This document shows positions 34,690-45,208 of a stretch of DNA of 59,958 bases, piece after piece; position 1 is the stretch's first letter, and every line of letters starts with the position of its first letter. A program made the translations under genes and the position numbers. Below the pieces are notes generated by a model. It did not search any database and was not told the origin of the DNA. It worked only from the letters and a program-made list of their open reading frames with translations. The stretch comes from an uncultured Rhodospirillales bacterium (GTDB lineage Bacteria > Pseudomonadota > Alphaproteobacteria > CACIAM-22H2): NCBI GenBank assembly GCA_937926175.1, contig CALANV010000036.1, forward strand, positions 1 to 59,958. The letters run 5' to 3'.

Positions 34690-34700
<11 letters not shown>
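32418..34700 (+). CDS. ntrY: Nitrogen-regulation sensor kinase NtrY
   Basis: A 760-residue membrane kinase: helices near 28-46, 55-75, 95-120 and 310-335, HAMP (about 335-390), PAS (about 400-510) and a kinase core with H-box RRIAHEIKNPLTPIQLSAERLK and GTGLGLAIVKKIME. The long periplasmic loop and RxxHEIKNPLTPIQLSAERLKRKY are NtrY hallmarks. ATG 32418 follows GGATCGC. It overlaps ntrX by 11 bp, so kinase and regulator are co-translated. The system responds to nitrogen and redox or envelope status. ntrB and ntrC are not adjacent here. Confidence 0.95.
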
Positions 34701-36096
<1,396 letters not shown>

Positions 36097-36114
36097 GATC
36101 GTACGGGGCCTCCC

Positions 36115-37491
36115 ATGAGAGTGATCGTCTGCGGGGCCGGCCAGGTCGGCTACCACATTGCGCGCACGCTCGCGGCGGAGGACAACGACGTCACCGTCAT
36201 CGACCAGAACGAGGCGCTGGTCGAGAAGATCTCCAATTCGATCGACGTGAAGGGCATCATCGGGCACGCATCGCACCCCGACGTGCTCGAGCGCGCCGGT
36301 GCCGCAAGCGCCGACCTGCTGATCGCGGTGACCTATGCCGACGAAGTCAACATGGTCGCCTGCCAGGTCGCGCATTCGCTGTTCGAGGTGCCGACCAAGA
36401 TCGCGCGCGTCCGTGCCCAGAGCTATCTCGAGCCGTCCTGGGCGAATCTGTTCGCCCGGGAAGGACTCCCGATCGACATCATCATCTCGCCCGAGATCGA
36501 GGTGGCGCGGGCCATCGGCCGGCGGCTGCGGGTGCCAGGTGCATTCGACATGATCCCGCTTGCTGACGATCTCGTCCGGCTGATCGGCGTCCGCTGCGAG
36601 CCGGACTGCCCAATCACCAACACGCCGCTGCGGCAGCTGACGTCGCTCTTTCCTGACCTCAACATCGTCGTGGTCGGCATCGTTCGCGGCACGCGCGCCT
36701 TCGTGCCGACCGGCGAGGACGCCATGCTCGTCGGCGACGAGGTCTACTTCGTCGCCGAGACGAGCCATGTGAAGCGCGCCCTGTCTCTTTTCGGCCATGA
36801 GGAGGAGGCGCACCGTCGCGTCGTGATCCTGGGCGGCGGCAATATCGGCTTGTTCCTCGCGCAGCAGATCGAGCAGAATGAGCCGGCGATGACCGCCAAG
36901 ATCATCGAGGTGGACAAGGCGCGGGCAGAGATGATCGCCGAGCGCCTCGGGCGGACGATCGTGCTCAACGGCGACGCGCTCGACCCGGACATGCTCGAGG
37001 AGGCCAATATCCGCGCGGCGGAGTCCGTCATCGCCGTCACCAACGACGACGAGACCAACATTCTCGCCTCGCTTCTGGCCAAGCGCGCCGGTTGCCGGCG
37101 TTCGGTCACGCTCATCAACAAGACCACGTACTCGGCGCTGGTATCGTCGCTCGGCATCGACGTGGTCGTCAGCCCGCGCGCCATCACGGTGTCGACCATC
37201 CTGCAGCAGGTTCGGCGCGGCCGGATCCGGTCGGTGCACAGCCTGCGCGAAGGCTTCGGCGAGCTGATCGAGGCCGAGGCCCTGGAGACGTCCGGTATCG
37301 TCAACAAGCCGCTGCGCGAGGCGCAGCTGCCGGACGGGGTCATTCTCGGCGCGCTCGTGCGCCAGGACAAGGTGATCATTCCGCGCGCCGACACGGTGCC
37401 GAAACCCGGCGATCGGGTGGTGTTGATGGCGACCGCGTCCGCGATCAAGGCGGTCGAGAAGATGTTCTCGGTCCGGCTGGAGTATTTCTAG
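36115..37491 (+). CDS. trkA: Trk potassium uptake regulator TrkA
   Basis: A 458-residue cytoplasmic protein with two RCK modules, each having a Rossmann NAD(H) site: CGAGQVGYHIARTLAAEDNDV at the N terminus and LGGGNIGLFLAQQIEQ near 235. TrkA gates TrkH-type potassium channels. It lies 18 bp after ntrX, and in other Rhodospirillales the same order ntrX-trkA-dat-hfq occurs. No trkH is in the window. Confidence 0.95.
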   Translation: MRVIVCGAGQVGYHIARTLAAEDNDVTVIDQNEALVEKISNSIDVKGIIGHASHPDVLERAGAASADLLIAVTYADEVNMVACQVAHSLFEVPTKIARVRAQSYLEPSWANLFAREGLPIDIIISPEIEVARAIGRRLRVPGAFDMIPLADDLVRLIGVRCEPDCPITNTPLRQLTSLFPDLNIVVVGIVRGTRAFVPTGEDAMLVGDEVYFVAETSHVKRALSLFGHEEEAHRRVVILGGGNIGLFLAQQIEQNEPAMTAKIIEVDKARAEMIAERLGRTIVLNGDALDPDMLEEANIRAAESVIAVTNDDETNILASLLAKRAGCRRSVTLINKTTYSALVSSLGIDVVVSPRAITVSTILQQVRRGRIRSVHSLREGFGELIEAEALETSGIVNKPLREAQLPDGVILGALVRQDKVIIPRADTVPKPGDRVVLMATASAIKAVEKMFSVRLEYF

Positions 37492-37508
37492 AAGTCAGGA
37501 GGGGAGTG

Positions 37509-38393
37509 ATGTCGCGGATCGCCTACGTCAACGGCCGGTATGTTCCGCACCGGGCGGCGATGGTTCACATCGAGGACCGCGGCTACCAGTTCGCCGACGG
37601 CGTCTACGAGGTGATCGCCGTCGCAGGGGGGAATTTCGTCGACGCGGGGCCCCACCTGGACCGCCTCGAGCGGAGCCTGCGCGAACTGCGCATCGCCGCC
37701 CCGATGTCGCGGCGCGCGCTCGAGATGGTGATGCGCGAGGTCGTCCGTCGCAATCACGTCCGCGACGGAATCATCTACATCCAGATGACGCGCGGCGTGG
37801 CGCCGCGCGACCATGCCTTTCCGGCGGCGTCGCGCACCCAGGTCGTGATGACCGCTCGCCGCAGCCGGCCGCAGCCGGCGAAGCTCGTCGAGGAGGGCGT
37901 GTTCGTCATCACGCTGCCCGACATCCGTTGGCAGCGCTGCGACATCAAGTCGGTTTCGCTTCTGCCGAACGTGCTGGCCAAGCAGCAGGCCAAGGAGGCC
38001 GGCGCCTACGAGGCATGGCTGGTCGACCGCAACGGCATGGTGACGGAGGGCAGCTCGACCAATGCCTGGATCGTCACGTCGGACGGCAAGCTGGTCACGC
38101 GCTCGCTCGAGAATGCGATTCTGGCCGGCATCACCCGCGCGGCGGTGATCGATCTCGCGCGCGAGGCCGGGCTCGAGATCGTCGAGCGGCCGTTCTCGGT
38201 CGCCGAGGCAAAGGCGGCCCGCGAGGCCTTCCTCACCTCGACGACGTCGTACGTGACGCCGGTGACCCGCATCGACGATCAGGTCATCGCCAACGGCTAT
38301 CCCGGCAACCTTACGCTTGCCCTGCGCGAGCGTTACCAGCGCTACATGGCGGGCGAGGTGCCCGGACATCGTTCGCGATCGGCGGCGGCCTGA
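37509..38393 (+). CDS. dat: D-amino-acid aminotransferase, PLP fold type IV
   Basis: A 294-residue aminotransferase: YVNGRYVPHRAAMVHIEDRGYQFADGVYEVI (active-site side) and PLP lysine Lys 148 in DIKSVSLLPNVLAKQQA, plus EGSSTNAWIV. These fit D-alanine aminotransferase more closely than branched-chain aminotransferase. It could interconvert D-Ala and D-Glu for peptidoglycan. ATG 37509 follows AGGAGGGGAG. Downstream comes a 323-bp gap before hfq. Confidence 0.9.
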   Translation: MSRIAYVNGRYVPHRAAMVHIEDRGYQFADGVYEVIAVAGGNFVDAGPHLDRLERSLRELRIAAPMSRRALEMVMREVVRRNHVRDGIIYIQMTRGVAPRDHAFPAASRTQVVMTARRSRPQPAKLVEEGVFVITLPDIRWQRCDIKSVSLLPNVLAKQQAKEAGAYEAWLVDRNGMVTEGSSTNAWIVTSDGKLVTRSLENAILAGITRAAVIDLAREAGLEIVERPFSVAEAKAAREAFLTSTTSYVTPVTRIDDQVIANGYPGNLTLALRERYQRYMAGEVPGHRSRSAAA

Positions 38394-38716
38394 GGCGGTC
38401 GGATTCCCGCATCCGCCCGCCGGTATGCTGGCGCCGGCCCGCCGGGTAACATGGGGCGTCCGGGCCTTTGGCGCCGATCCTAGATGTCGCCTACAAGACA
38501 CTGAAATCACAGGAAGATTCGCCTGTGGCCTTAAGTCCAGTGCCAAAAGGAGGGCGGACGGGAACGCGTGGCAGCCCTGTAAATTCTCCTGGAACAGCTT
38601 ATCTATGAGCAATGTTAGACTGTAGGTCTGTTCGTGATCGATGTCCGGGTCAACCGGCCGATCCCGAGCCTCAAATACGGCTCCAATAAGGGCTTCGAAG
38701 ATAAGGATATATTGCG
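38394..38716. other. dat-hfq intergenic region
   Basis: This 323-bp gap holds no ORF I trust. Short AT tracts near 38593-38625 (TTATCTATGAGCAATGTTAG) probably contain the hfq promoter, but no pair of elements is clear. AAGGATAT lies 8-14 bp before the hfq ATG as ribosome site. A leader of about 100 nt before hfq could fold, as is known for Hfq autoregulation in E. coli; no terminator was seen. Confidence 0.4.
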
Positions 38717-38968
38717 ATGACGGCCGAGAAATCTCAGAACGTCCAAGACGTCTTCCTGAACCACATCCGGAAGAACAAGACGCCTGTGACGATCTTTCTC
38801 GTCAACGGCGTCAAGCTGCAGGGGATCATTACGTGGTTCGACAATTTCTCGGTGCTGCTGCGTCGCGACGGCCACTCGCAGCTCGTCTACAAGCACGCCA
38901 TCTCGACGGTGATGCCCACCGCGCCTATCTCTCTGTTCGAGGGCGACAAGAACGGAGCCGATAGCTGA
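38717..38968 (+). CDS. hfq: RNA chaperone Hfq
   Basis: An 83-residue Sm-like protein with Sm1 QDVFLNHIRKNKTPVTIFLVNGVKLQG and Sm2 YKHAISTVMPTAP; the RNA-binding residues (Gln near position 8, Lys/His of YKHAIST) are intact. The hexamer anneals small RNAs with mRNAs; in this class it is also linked to nitrogen fixation (NifA). The hflX start lies 1 bp after its stop, so the two are coupled. Confidence 0.98.
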   Translation: MTAEKSQNVQDVFLNHIRKNKTPVTIFLVNGVKLQGIITWFDNFSVLLRRDGHSQLVYKHAISTVMPTAPISLFEGDKNGADS

Positions 38969-38969
38969 C

Positions 38970-40301
<1,332 letters not shown>

Positions 40302-40414
40302 GCCCGGGGCGGCCCGGCCCCGCGCCGAGGCTTGAGCCGCGTGCCCTGTTTGCGGCATGCTGTGACGAATTTCGGAGATTCCGGGGTACAACTTTCACGG
40401 AAAAAGGGGAGAAC

Positions 40415-41989
40415 ATGCGCGCGAAGATCAGGCTGATGGCCCTGGCGACGGCCGTTGCGCTCGCGATGTCGGCGACGGCGGAAGCGAAGACATTCCGTTG
40501 GGCGAACGACGGCGACGTCAACTCGATGGACCCGTATGCGCGCAACGAGACGTTCCTGCTCTCGTTCCTCGGCAACATCTACGAGCCGCTGGTGCGCCGC
40601 GACGAGAACCTCAAGGTCGAGCCGGCGCTCGCCGTCAGCTGGTCCAATCCGACCCCCGAGACGTGGCGTTTCAAGCTGCGGCCCAACGTGAAGTTCCACG
40701 ACGGGACGCCGTTCACGGCCGATGACGTCGTGTTCTCGGTCCAGCGCGCGCAGGCGCCGGGATCGAACGTCGGCACCAAGGTCGCGTCGGTGAAGGAGGT
40801 GCGGAAGATCGACGACCTGACCGTCGATTTCATCACCAGCGTGCCGAACCCGATCCTGATCGAGGAGATTACAGACCTCTACATCATGTCGAAGGCCTGG
40901 GCGGAGAAGCACAATGCCGTCCGCTCGGCCGACCTGACCAAGCGGGAAGAGAACTACGCGACCCGCAACGCCAACGGCACCGGGCCGTTCATGCTGGTCG
41001 CCCGCGAGCCGGATCGCCGCACCGTCCTCAAGCCCAATCCCAACTGGTGGGACACGCCGAAGCACAATCTGACCGAGGTCGAGTTCGTCGTGATCGCCAA
41101 CGACGCCACCCGCGTCGCGGCGCTGCTCTCGGGCCAGGTCGACATGGTTTATACGGTGCCGCCGCAGGATACGCAGCGGATCAGCCAGACCGCGGGTGTG
41201 CGCATTCTGCAGAAGCCCGAAACCCGCGTCGTCTTCCTGGGCTTCGACCAGTACCGGGACGAGCTGCTCAAGTCGAACGTCAAGGGCAAGAACCCGTTCA
41301 AGGACGTGCGGGTGCGCAAGGCCTTCTACCAGGCCATCGATATCGAGGCGATCAGGAACCGCGTCATGCGCGGTCAGGCGCTGCCGACGGCGTTGCTTAT
41401 CGGCACCATGATCCGCGGCTATGACGAGTCGGTGAACAAGCGCCACCCGTACGATCCGGCGGCCGCGAAGCAGCTGCTGGCCGAGGCCGGCTATCCCGAC
41501 GGCTTCACCGTCGGCATGGACTGCCCGAACGACCGCTACGTCAACGATGAGGCGATCTGCCAGGCGGTCGCGGCGATGCTTGCGCGCATCGGCGTGAAGG
41601 TGGAGCTCAACGCCCAGACGCGCGCCAAGTACTTTGCCGAGATCCTGGGGCTCAACACCAGTTTCTACATGCTGGGCTGGGCGCCCTCGAGCTATGACGC
41701 CCACAACGTCTTCTTCAACCTCATGGCGACGCGCGAGGGCAACCGGGGCCAGTTCAATCTCGGCCGCTACTCGAACAAGCGCATCGACGAGATTACCGAG
41801 GCGATCGCCTCGGAGATCGACGACAAGAAGCGCAACGAGCTGATTGCCGAGGGCCTGCGCATCCATCACGAGGATGTCGGCCACATCCCGCTGCACCAGC
41901 AGTTCGTCGTCTGGGCGGTCCGGGACAACGTCGAAGTGGTCCAGCTCGCCGACAACTTCTTCCCGCTGCGTTTCGTGCGGGTGAAGTAA
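40415..41989 (+). CDS. Peptide/solute ABC transporter substrate-binding protein (family 5)
   Basis: A 524-residue secreted protein: signal peptide (MRAKIRLMALATAVALAMSATAEA, cleavage before KTFRW) and the DppA/OppA-type fold with EPLVRRDENLKVEPALAVSW, then RPNVKFHDGTPFTADDVV. It binds di-/oligopeptides or similar substrates; ligand not predictable. No permease or ATPase genes are adjacent, so it is an orphan component or signal-binding protein. ATG 40415 has AAAAGGGGAG at good distance. It ends at a strong terminator. Confidence 0.92.
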   Translation: MRAKIRLMALATAVALAMSATAEAKTFRWANDGDVNSMDPYARNETFLLSFLGNIYEPLVRRDENLKVEPALAVSWSNPTPETWRFKLRPNVKFHDGTPFTADDVVFSVQRAQAPGSNVGTKVASVKEVRKIDDLTVDFITSVPNPILIEEITDLYIMSKAWAEKHNAVRSADLTKREENYATRNANGTGPFMLVAREPDRRTVLKPNPNWWDTPKHNLTEVEFVVIANDATRVAALLSGQVDMVYTVPPQDTQRISQTAGVRILQKPETRVVFLGFDQYRDELLKSNVKGKNPFKDVRVRKAFYQAIDIEAIRNRVMRGQALPTALLIGTMIRGYDESVNKRHPYDPAAAKQLLAEAGYPDGFTVGMDCPNDRYVNDEAICQAVAAMLARIGVKVELNAQTRAKYFAEILGLNTSFYMLGWAPSSYDAHNVFFNLMATREGNRGQFNLGRYSNKRIDEITEAIASEIDDKKRNELIAEGLRIHHEDVGHIPLHQQFVVWAVRDNVEVVQLADNFFPLRFVRVK

Positions 41990-42009
41990 GAGCGGAATCC
42001 TCCCCGCGG

Positions 42010-42043
42010 AAACGCCCCGGATCCGGCCGGATCCGGGGCGTTT
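42010..42043. terminator. bidirectional terminator between the binding protein and the ROK kinase
   Basis: Perfect 15-bp stem AAACGCCCCGGATCC with its complement around the loop GGCC. Three A's at one end and three T's at the other allow function in both directions, between two converging genes. It ends 2 bp before the ROK stop. Confidence 0.85.
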
Positions 42044-42044
42044 C

Positions 42045-42968
42045 TCATTCGGCCCGTGCGTCGGCGGGCCACAGCCACGCGGCGCCGCGCACGCCGCTCG
42101 ACGGGCCGTGCCTGGGCGGCAGAAGCTTGGTGTCGACCCGGTCGGAGAAGACCCAGTCGTTCCAGCGGCGCGGTACCTCGTCGTAGAGCCGGCGGATCGT
42201 CGACATGCCGCCGCCGAGAACGATGACGTCCGGATCGAAGACGTTGATGATCGTCGCAAGCGCGCGGGCGAGCCGGTCGATATAGCGGTCGAGCGAGGCG
42301 GCGGCACCCGCGTCGCCGTTCTCGGCCGCAGCGACGATCGCTTCCGGCTTCAGGGTCTGTCCGGTTGCCGCCGCGTGATCCCTGGCGAAGCCGGGGCCGG
42401 ACAGGAACGTCTCGATGCAGCCGTGCCGGCCGCAATAGCAGTCCGGGCCAGGGCGCTCGTCGCCGTGTGGCCAGACGCGCGGCCAGGGCAGGGGATTGTG
42501 GCCCCACTCGCCGGCGATCCGGTTGGGGCCCTCGATCAGCCGCCCGCCATAGACGAGGCCGCCGCCCACGCCCGTGCCGAGGATGACGCCGAAAACGCCG
42601 CGCGCGCCGGCCCCGGCGCCGTCGGTGGCCTCTGACAGCGCGAAGCAGTCCGCATCGTTGGCGAGCCGGACCGGCCGGCCGAGCGCGCGCGCCAGATCCT
42701 TGTCGAGGGCATGGCCGATCAGCCGGACCGAGTTGGCGTTCTTGACCAGGCCCGTGGCCGGGGAAATGGCGCCGGGAATGCCGACGCCGACGGTGCCGCG
42801 CGCGCCCGCCAGCCGTTCGATTTCGTGCACTAGGCTGGCGATCGCCGCGACCGTGTCCTCATAGGGGCCATCCGGCGTCGGAATGCGCCGCCGGGCGAGC
42901 TCGCGGCCGTCGCGGGCGAGCGCAACGGCCTCGATCTTGGTGCCGCCGAGATCAACGCCGATGCGCAA
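42045..42968 (-). CDS. ROK-family sugar kinase
   Basis: A 307-residue kinase: ATP site DLGGTKIE at the N terminus, GVGIPGAISPATG, NDADCFALSEA, GTGVGGG, and the zinc/structural motif GHNPLPWP...CYCGRHGCIETFLSG. ROK members phosphorylate glucose, fructose, ManNAc or GlcNAc; fructokinase (Mak-like) or GlcNAc kinase fit. No sugar operon is adjacent. It is transcribed away from divK. Confidence 0.9.
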   Translation of the reverse strand: MRIGVDLGGTKIEAVALARDGRELARRRIPTPDGPYEDTVAAIASLVHEIERLAGARGTVGVGIPGAISPATGLVKNANSVRLIGHALDKDLARALGRPVRLANDADCFALSEATDGAGAGARGVFGVILGTGVGGGLVYGGRLIEGPNRIAGEWGHNPLPWPRVWPHGDERPGPDCYCGRHGCIETFLSGPGFARDHAAATGQTLKPEAIVAAAENGDAGAAASLDRYIDRLARALATIINVFDPDVIVLGGGMSTIRRLYDEVPRRWNDWVFSDRVDTKLLPPRHGPSSGVRGAAWLWPADARAE

Positions 42969-43018
42969 CGCTGACGCTCCGTATACGATCCGACTTTCTC
43001 GTTCTGGTTACCGAATAT

Positions 43019-43036
43019 TAACGCAAAATGGCGTTA
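43019..43036. repeat. dyad TAACGC / GCGTTA upstream of the ROK gene and divK
   Basis: Arms 43019-43024 and 43031-43036 are 6-bp complements with a 6-bp spacer (AAAATG). It lies 50 bp before the ROK gene and 142 bp before divK in the divergent region. It may be an operator; too short for certainty. Confidence 0.35.
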
Positions 43037-43177
43037 GCTGATCAGTAATCTTGGCCGGTTCCGAAGGTTGGCGTTCCGCCAGCCGTCGGGGCCGGGCTGA
43101 AAGATGTCGCATCTTATGGTAGAGCCGCCGGTAGGGGTGCAGAAGAAGCGGCCTCTTTTGGGGCAAAAGGTGGAGTA

Positions 43178-43543
43178 ATGCCGAAGACCGTCCTGATCGT
43201 TGAGGACAACGACCTGAACATGAAGCTGTTCCATGACCTGCTGGAGGCGCACGGGTATGGCACGCTCCAGACCAAGGACGGTCTCGACGCGATGCGGATT
43301 GCGCGCGAGCACCGCCCGGACCTGATTCTCATGGATATCCAGTTGCCCGAGATCTCCGGGCTCGAAGTGACGAAGTGGCTCAAGGAGGATCCCGAGCTGC
43401 GCTCGATCCCCATCATCGCGGTGACCGCGTTCGCGATGAAGGGCGACGAGGAAAAGATCCGCCAGGGCGGTTGCGAGGCCTACATCGCCAAGCCGATCTC
43501 GGTCACGAAGTTCCTCGAGACCGTCGAGCGTTTCCTCAACTGA
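43178..43543 (+). CDS. divK: Cell-cycle response regulator DivK
   Basis: A 121-residue single receiver domain: VEDND (9-12), phosphoacceptor Asp 53 (LILMDIQLP), Thr of VTAF and Lys in IAKPIS. MPKTVLIVEDNDLNMKLFHDLLEA is the DivK signature. DivK feeds into CckA control of CtrA. It lies 25 bp before pleD. A short hairpin (CTTTTG/CAAAAG, 43155-43169) runs into the ribosome site AGGTGGAG and could mask it. Confidence 0.93.
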   Translation: MPKTVLIVEDNDLNMKLFHDLLEAHGYGTLQTKDGLDAMRIAREHRPDLILMDIQLPEISGLEVTKWLKEDPELRSIPIIAVTAFAMKGDEEKIRQGGCEAYIAKPISVTKFLETVERFLN

Positions 43544-43568
43544 TCCTCTCGATGCGCGAGCGTATGTA

Positions 43569-44972
43569 ATGTCGGCACGCGTCCTGGTCGTCGACGATCT
43601 GCTGCCGAACGTAAAGCTGCTCGAGGCGCGGCTCACCGCCGAGTATTTCAATGTCGTGACCGCGTTCAGTGGTCCCGAGGCGATCGAAAGCGCGACGTCG
43701 AATCCGCCCGACATCGTTCTGCTCGACGTCATGATGCCGGGCATGGACGGGTTCGAGGTCTGCCGCCGCCTGAAGGCCGATCCGCGCACCCGTCATGTGC
43801 CGGTCGTCATGGTGACCGCGCTTTCGGATATGGAGGATCGCGTGCGCGGGCTCGAGGCCGGCGCCGACGATTTTCTGACCAAGCCGGTCAACGACGTCGC
43901 GCTCTTTGCGCGCATCCGCTCGCTCGTCCGCCTCAAGCTGCTCGCCGACGAGTGGCGCCTCAGGATGTCGACCGGGGCGCAGTTCGGCATGACCGATGCC
44001 GCCGATCCGGCCGACGAAACGGCGGAGGAGGCCCGCATTCTGGTGGTCGAGGAGAGCGCGCCGATGGCCGAGCGGATCGCGCGCGCGCTCGAGGTCGACC
44101 GGCACACGGTCGAGATCCTCGGCGACGGGGCGGCGGTGCTCGGGCGCGCTGCCGAAGCCAACTTCGACCTGATCGTCGTCAGCCTGCTCATGCGGCATAC
44201 CGACGGGCTCCGGCTGTGCGCCGCGCTACGCTCGCAGGACAAGACGCGCCACGTGCCGATCCTCGTTCTGGTCGAGGACGGCGACCACGAGCGGCTGGTG
44301 CGTGCCCTCGATCTCGGCGTGAACGATTATCTCGTCAGGCCGATCGACCGCAACGAACTCATCGCCCGCGTGCGCATCCAGGTGCGCCGCCGCCGCTATC
44401 AGGAGAAGCTTCGGGCGAACTACGAGCGCAGCATGTCGCTCGCGCTCATCGACCCCGTGACCGGTCTGTACAACCGCCGTTATGCGACCAGCCATCTCGC
44501 GACGCAGATCGAGCAGGCGCATGCCGGCCGCCGTTCGATCGGCCTGCTGATGGTCGATATCGACAATTTCAAGCGCATCAACGACACCTACGGCCACGTG
44601 GCCGGCGACGAGGTGCTGCGGGCCGTCGCCAACCGGCTGTCGAGCCATGTGCGCGGCTTCGATACCGTCGCCCGCTGGGGCGGCGAGGAGTTCGTCGTCA
44701 TCATGCCCGAGGCGACGCAGGAGATCGCGAACAATGTCGCCGAGCGGTTGCGCCGGAAGGTCGCCGGCGGCCCGATCGTGTTGTCGGACGGCACCGGCGA
44801 GGTGCTGGTCACGGTCTCCATCGGCGCGGCCGCGACCGGTCCCGTCGTCGACACGGCGGACGGCCTGATCCGGGTCGCCGATGCGGCCATGTATCTGGCA
44901 AAGCGAAGCGGTCGCAACCGCGTTGCGACCGCTGACGATCTGTCGCCGCCTTCGGCGGCGGCGAACTCGTGA
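43569..44972 (+). CDS. pleD: Diguanylate cyclase response regulator PleD
   Basis: A 467-residue protein: first receiver with Asp 53 (IVLLDVMMPGMDG), second receiver (about 155-275) in which the phosphoacceptor is lost (FDLIVVSLLMRHTDG), and a GGDEF domain with RWGGEEFVV. The inhibitory site RxxD (RGFD) lies five residues before GGEEF, so product feedback is intact. The degenerate second receiver is an adaptor, as in Caulobacter PleD. It produces c-di-GMP in cell polarity. Forms an operon with divK; the convergent rpmG ends 3 bp away. Confidence 0.95.
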   Translation: MSARVLVVDDLLPNVKLLEARLTAEYFNVVTAFSGPEAIESATSNPPDIVLLDVMMPGMDGFEVCRRLKADPRTRHVPVVMVTALSDMEDRVRGLEAGADDFLTKPVNDVALFARIRSLVRLKLLADEWRLRMSTGAQFGMTDAADPADETAEEARILVVEESAPMAERIARALEVDRHTVEILGDGAAVLGRAAEANFDLIVVSLLMRHTDGLRLCAALRSQDKTRHVPILVLVEDGDHERLVRALDLGVNDYLVRPIDRNELIARVRIQVRRRRYQEKLRANYERSMSLALIDPVTGLYNRRYATSHLATQIEQAHAGRRSIGLLMVDIDNFKRINDTYGHVAGDEVLRAVANRLSSHVRGFDTVARWGGEEFVVIMPEATQEIANNVAERLRRKVAGGPIVLSDGTGEVLVTVSIGAAATGPVVDTADGLIRVADAAMYLAKRSGRNRVATADDLSPPSAAANS

Positions 44973-44975
44973 CCG

Positions 44976-45143
44976 TTACTTGATCTTGGCTTCCTTGAAG
45001 ATGACGTGCTTGCGCGCGACCGGGTCGTACTTGCGCAGCTCGAGCTTCTCGGTGTTCTTCCGCGGGTTCTTCTTGGTGACGTAGAAGTAACCCGTGTCAG
45101 CCGTGCTGACCATCTTGATCAGCATAGGTTTGGATTTCGCCAT
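44976..45143 (-). CDS. rpmG: 50S ribosomal protein L33
   Basis: A 55-residue protein (MAKSKPMLIKMVSTADTGY, then FYVTKKNPRKNTEKLELRKYDPVARKHVIF) matching bL33 of the alphaproteobacterial type. It has no zinc CxxC pairs, i.e. the C-minus form. Its convergent stop lies 3 bp from the pleD stop. Too short for a usual ORF threshold but very well supported. Confidence 0.96.
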   Translation of the reverse strand: MAKSKPMLIKMVSTADTGYFYVTKKNPRKNTEKLELRKYDPVARKHVIFKEAKIK

Positions 45144-45208
45144 GGCATGCCTCTAGCGGATCAGGGGCGCGAACATACAGGCGCTGTTTCTCCTGTCAAG
45201 TGCTTGAC

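Noticed and set aside
44944..44962. Hairpin CGCCGCCTTCGGCGGCG as a pleD terminator
   Set aside because: It lies inside the last pleD codons and has no T run; may add stability but is not a clear terminator.
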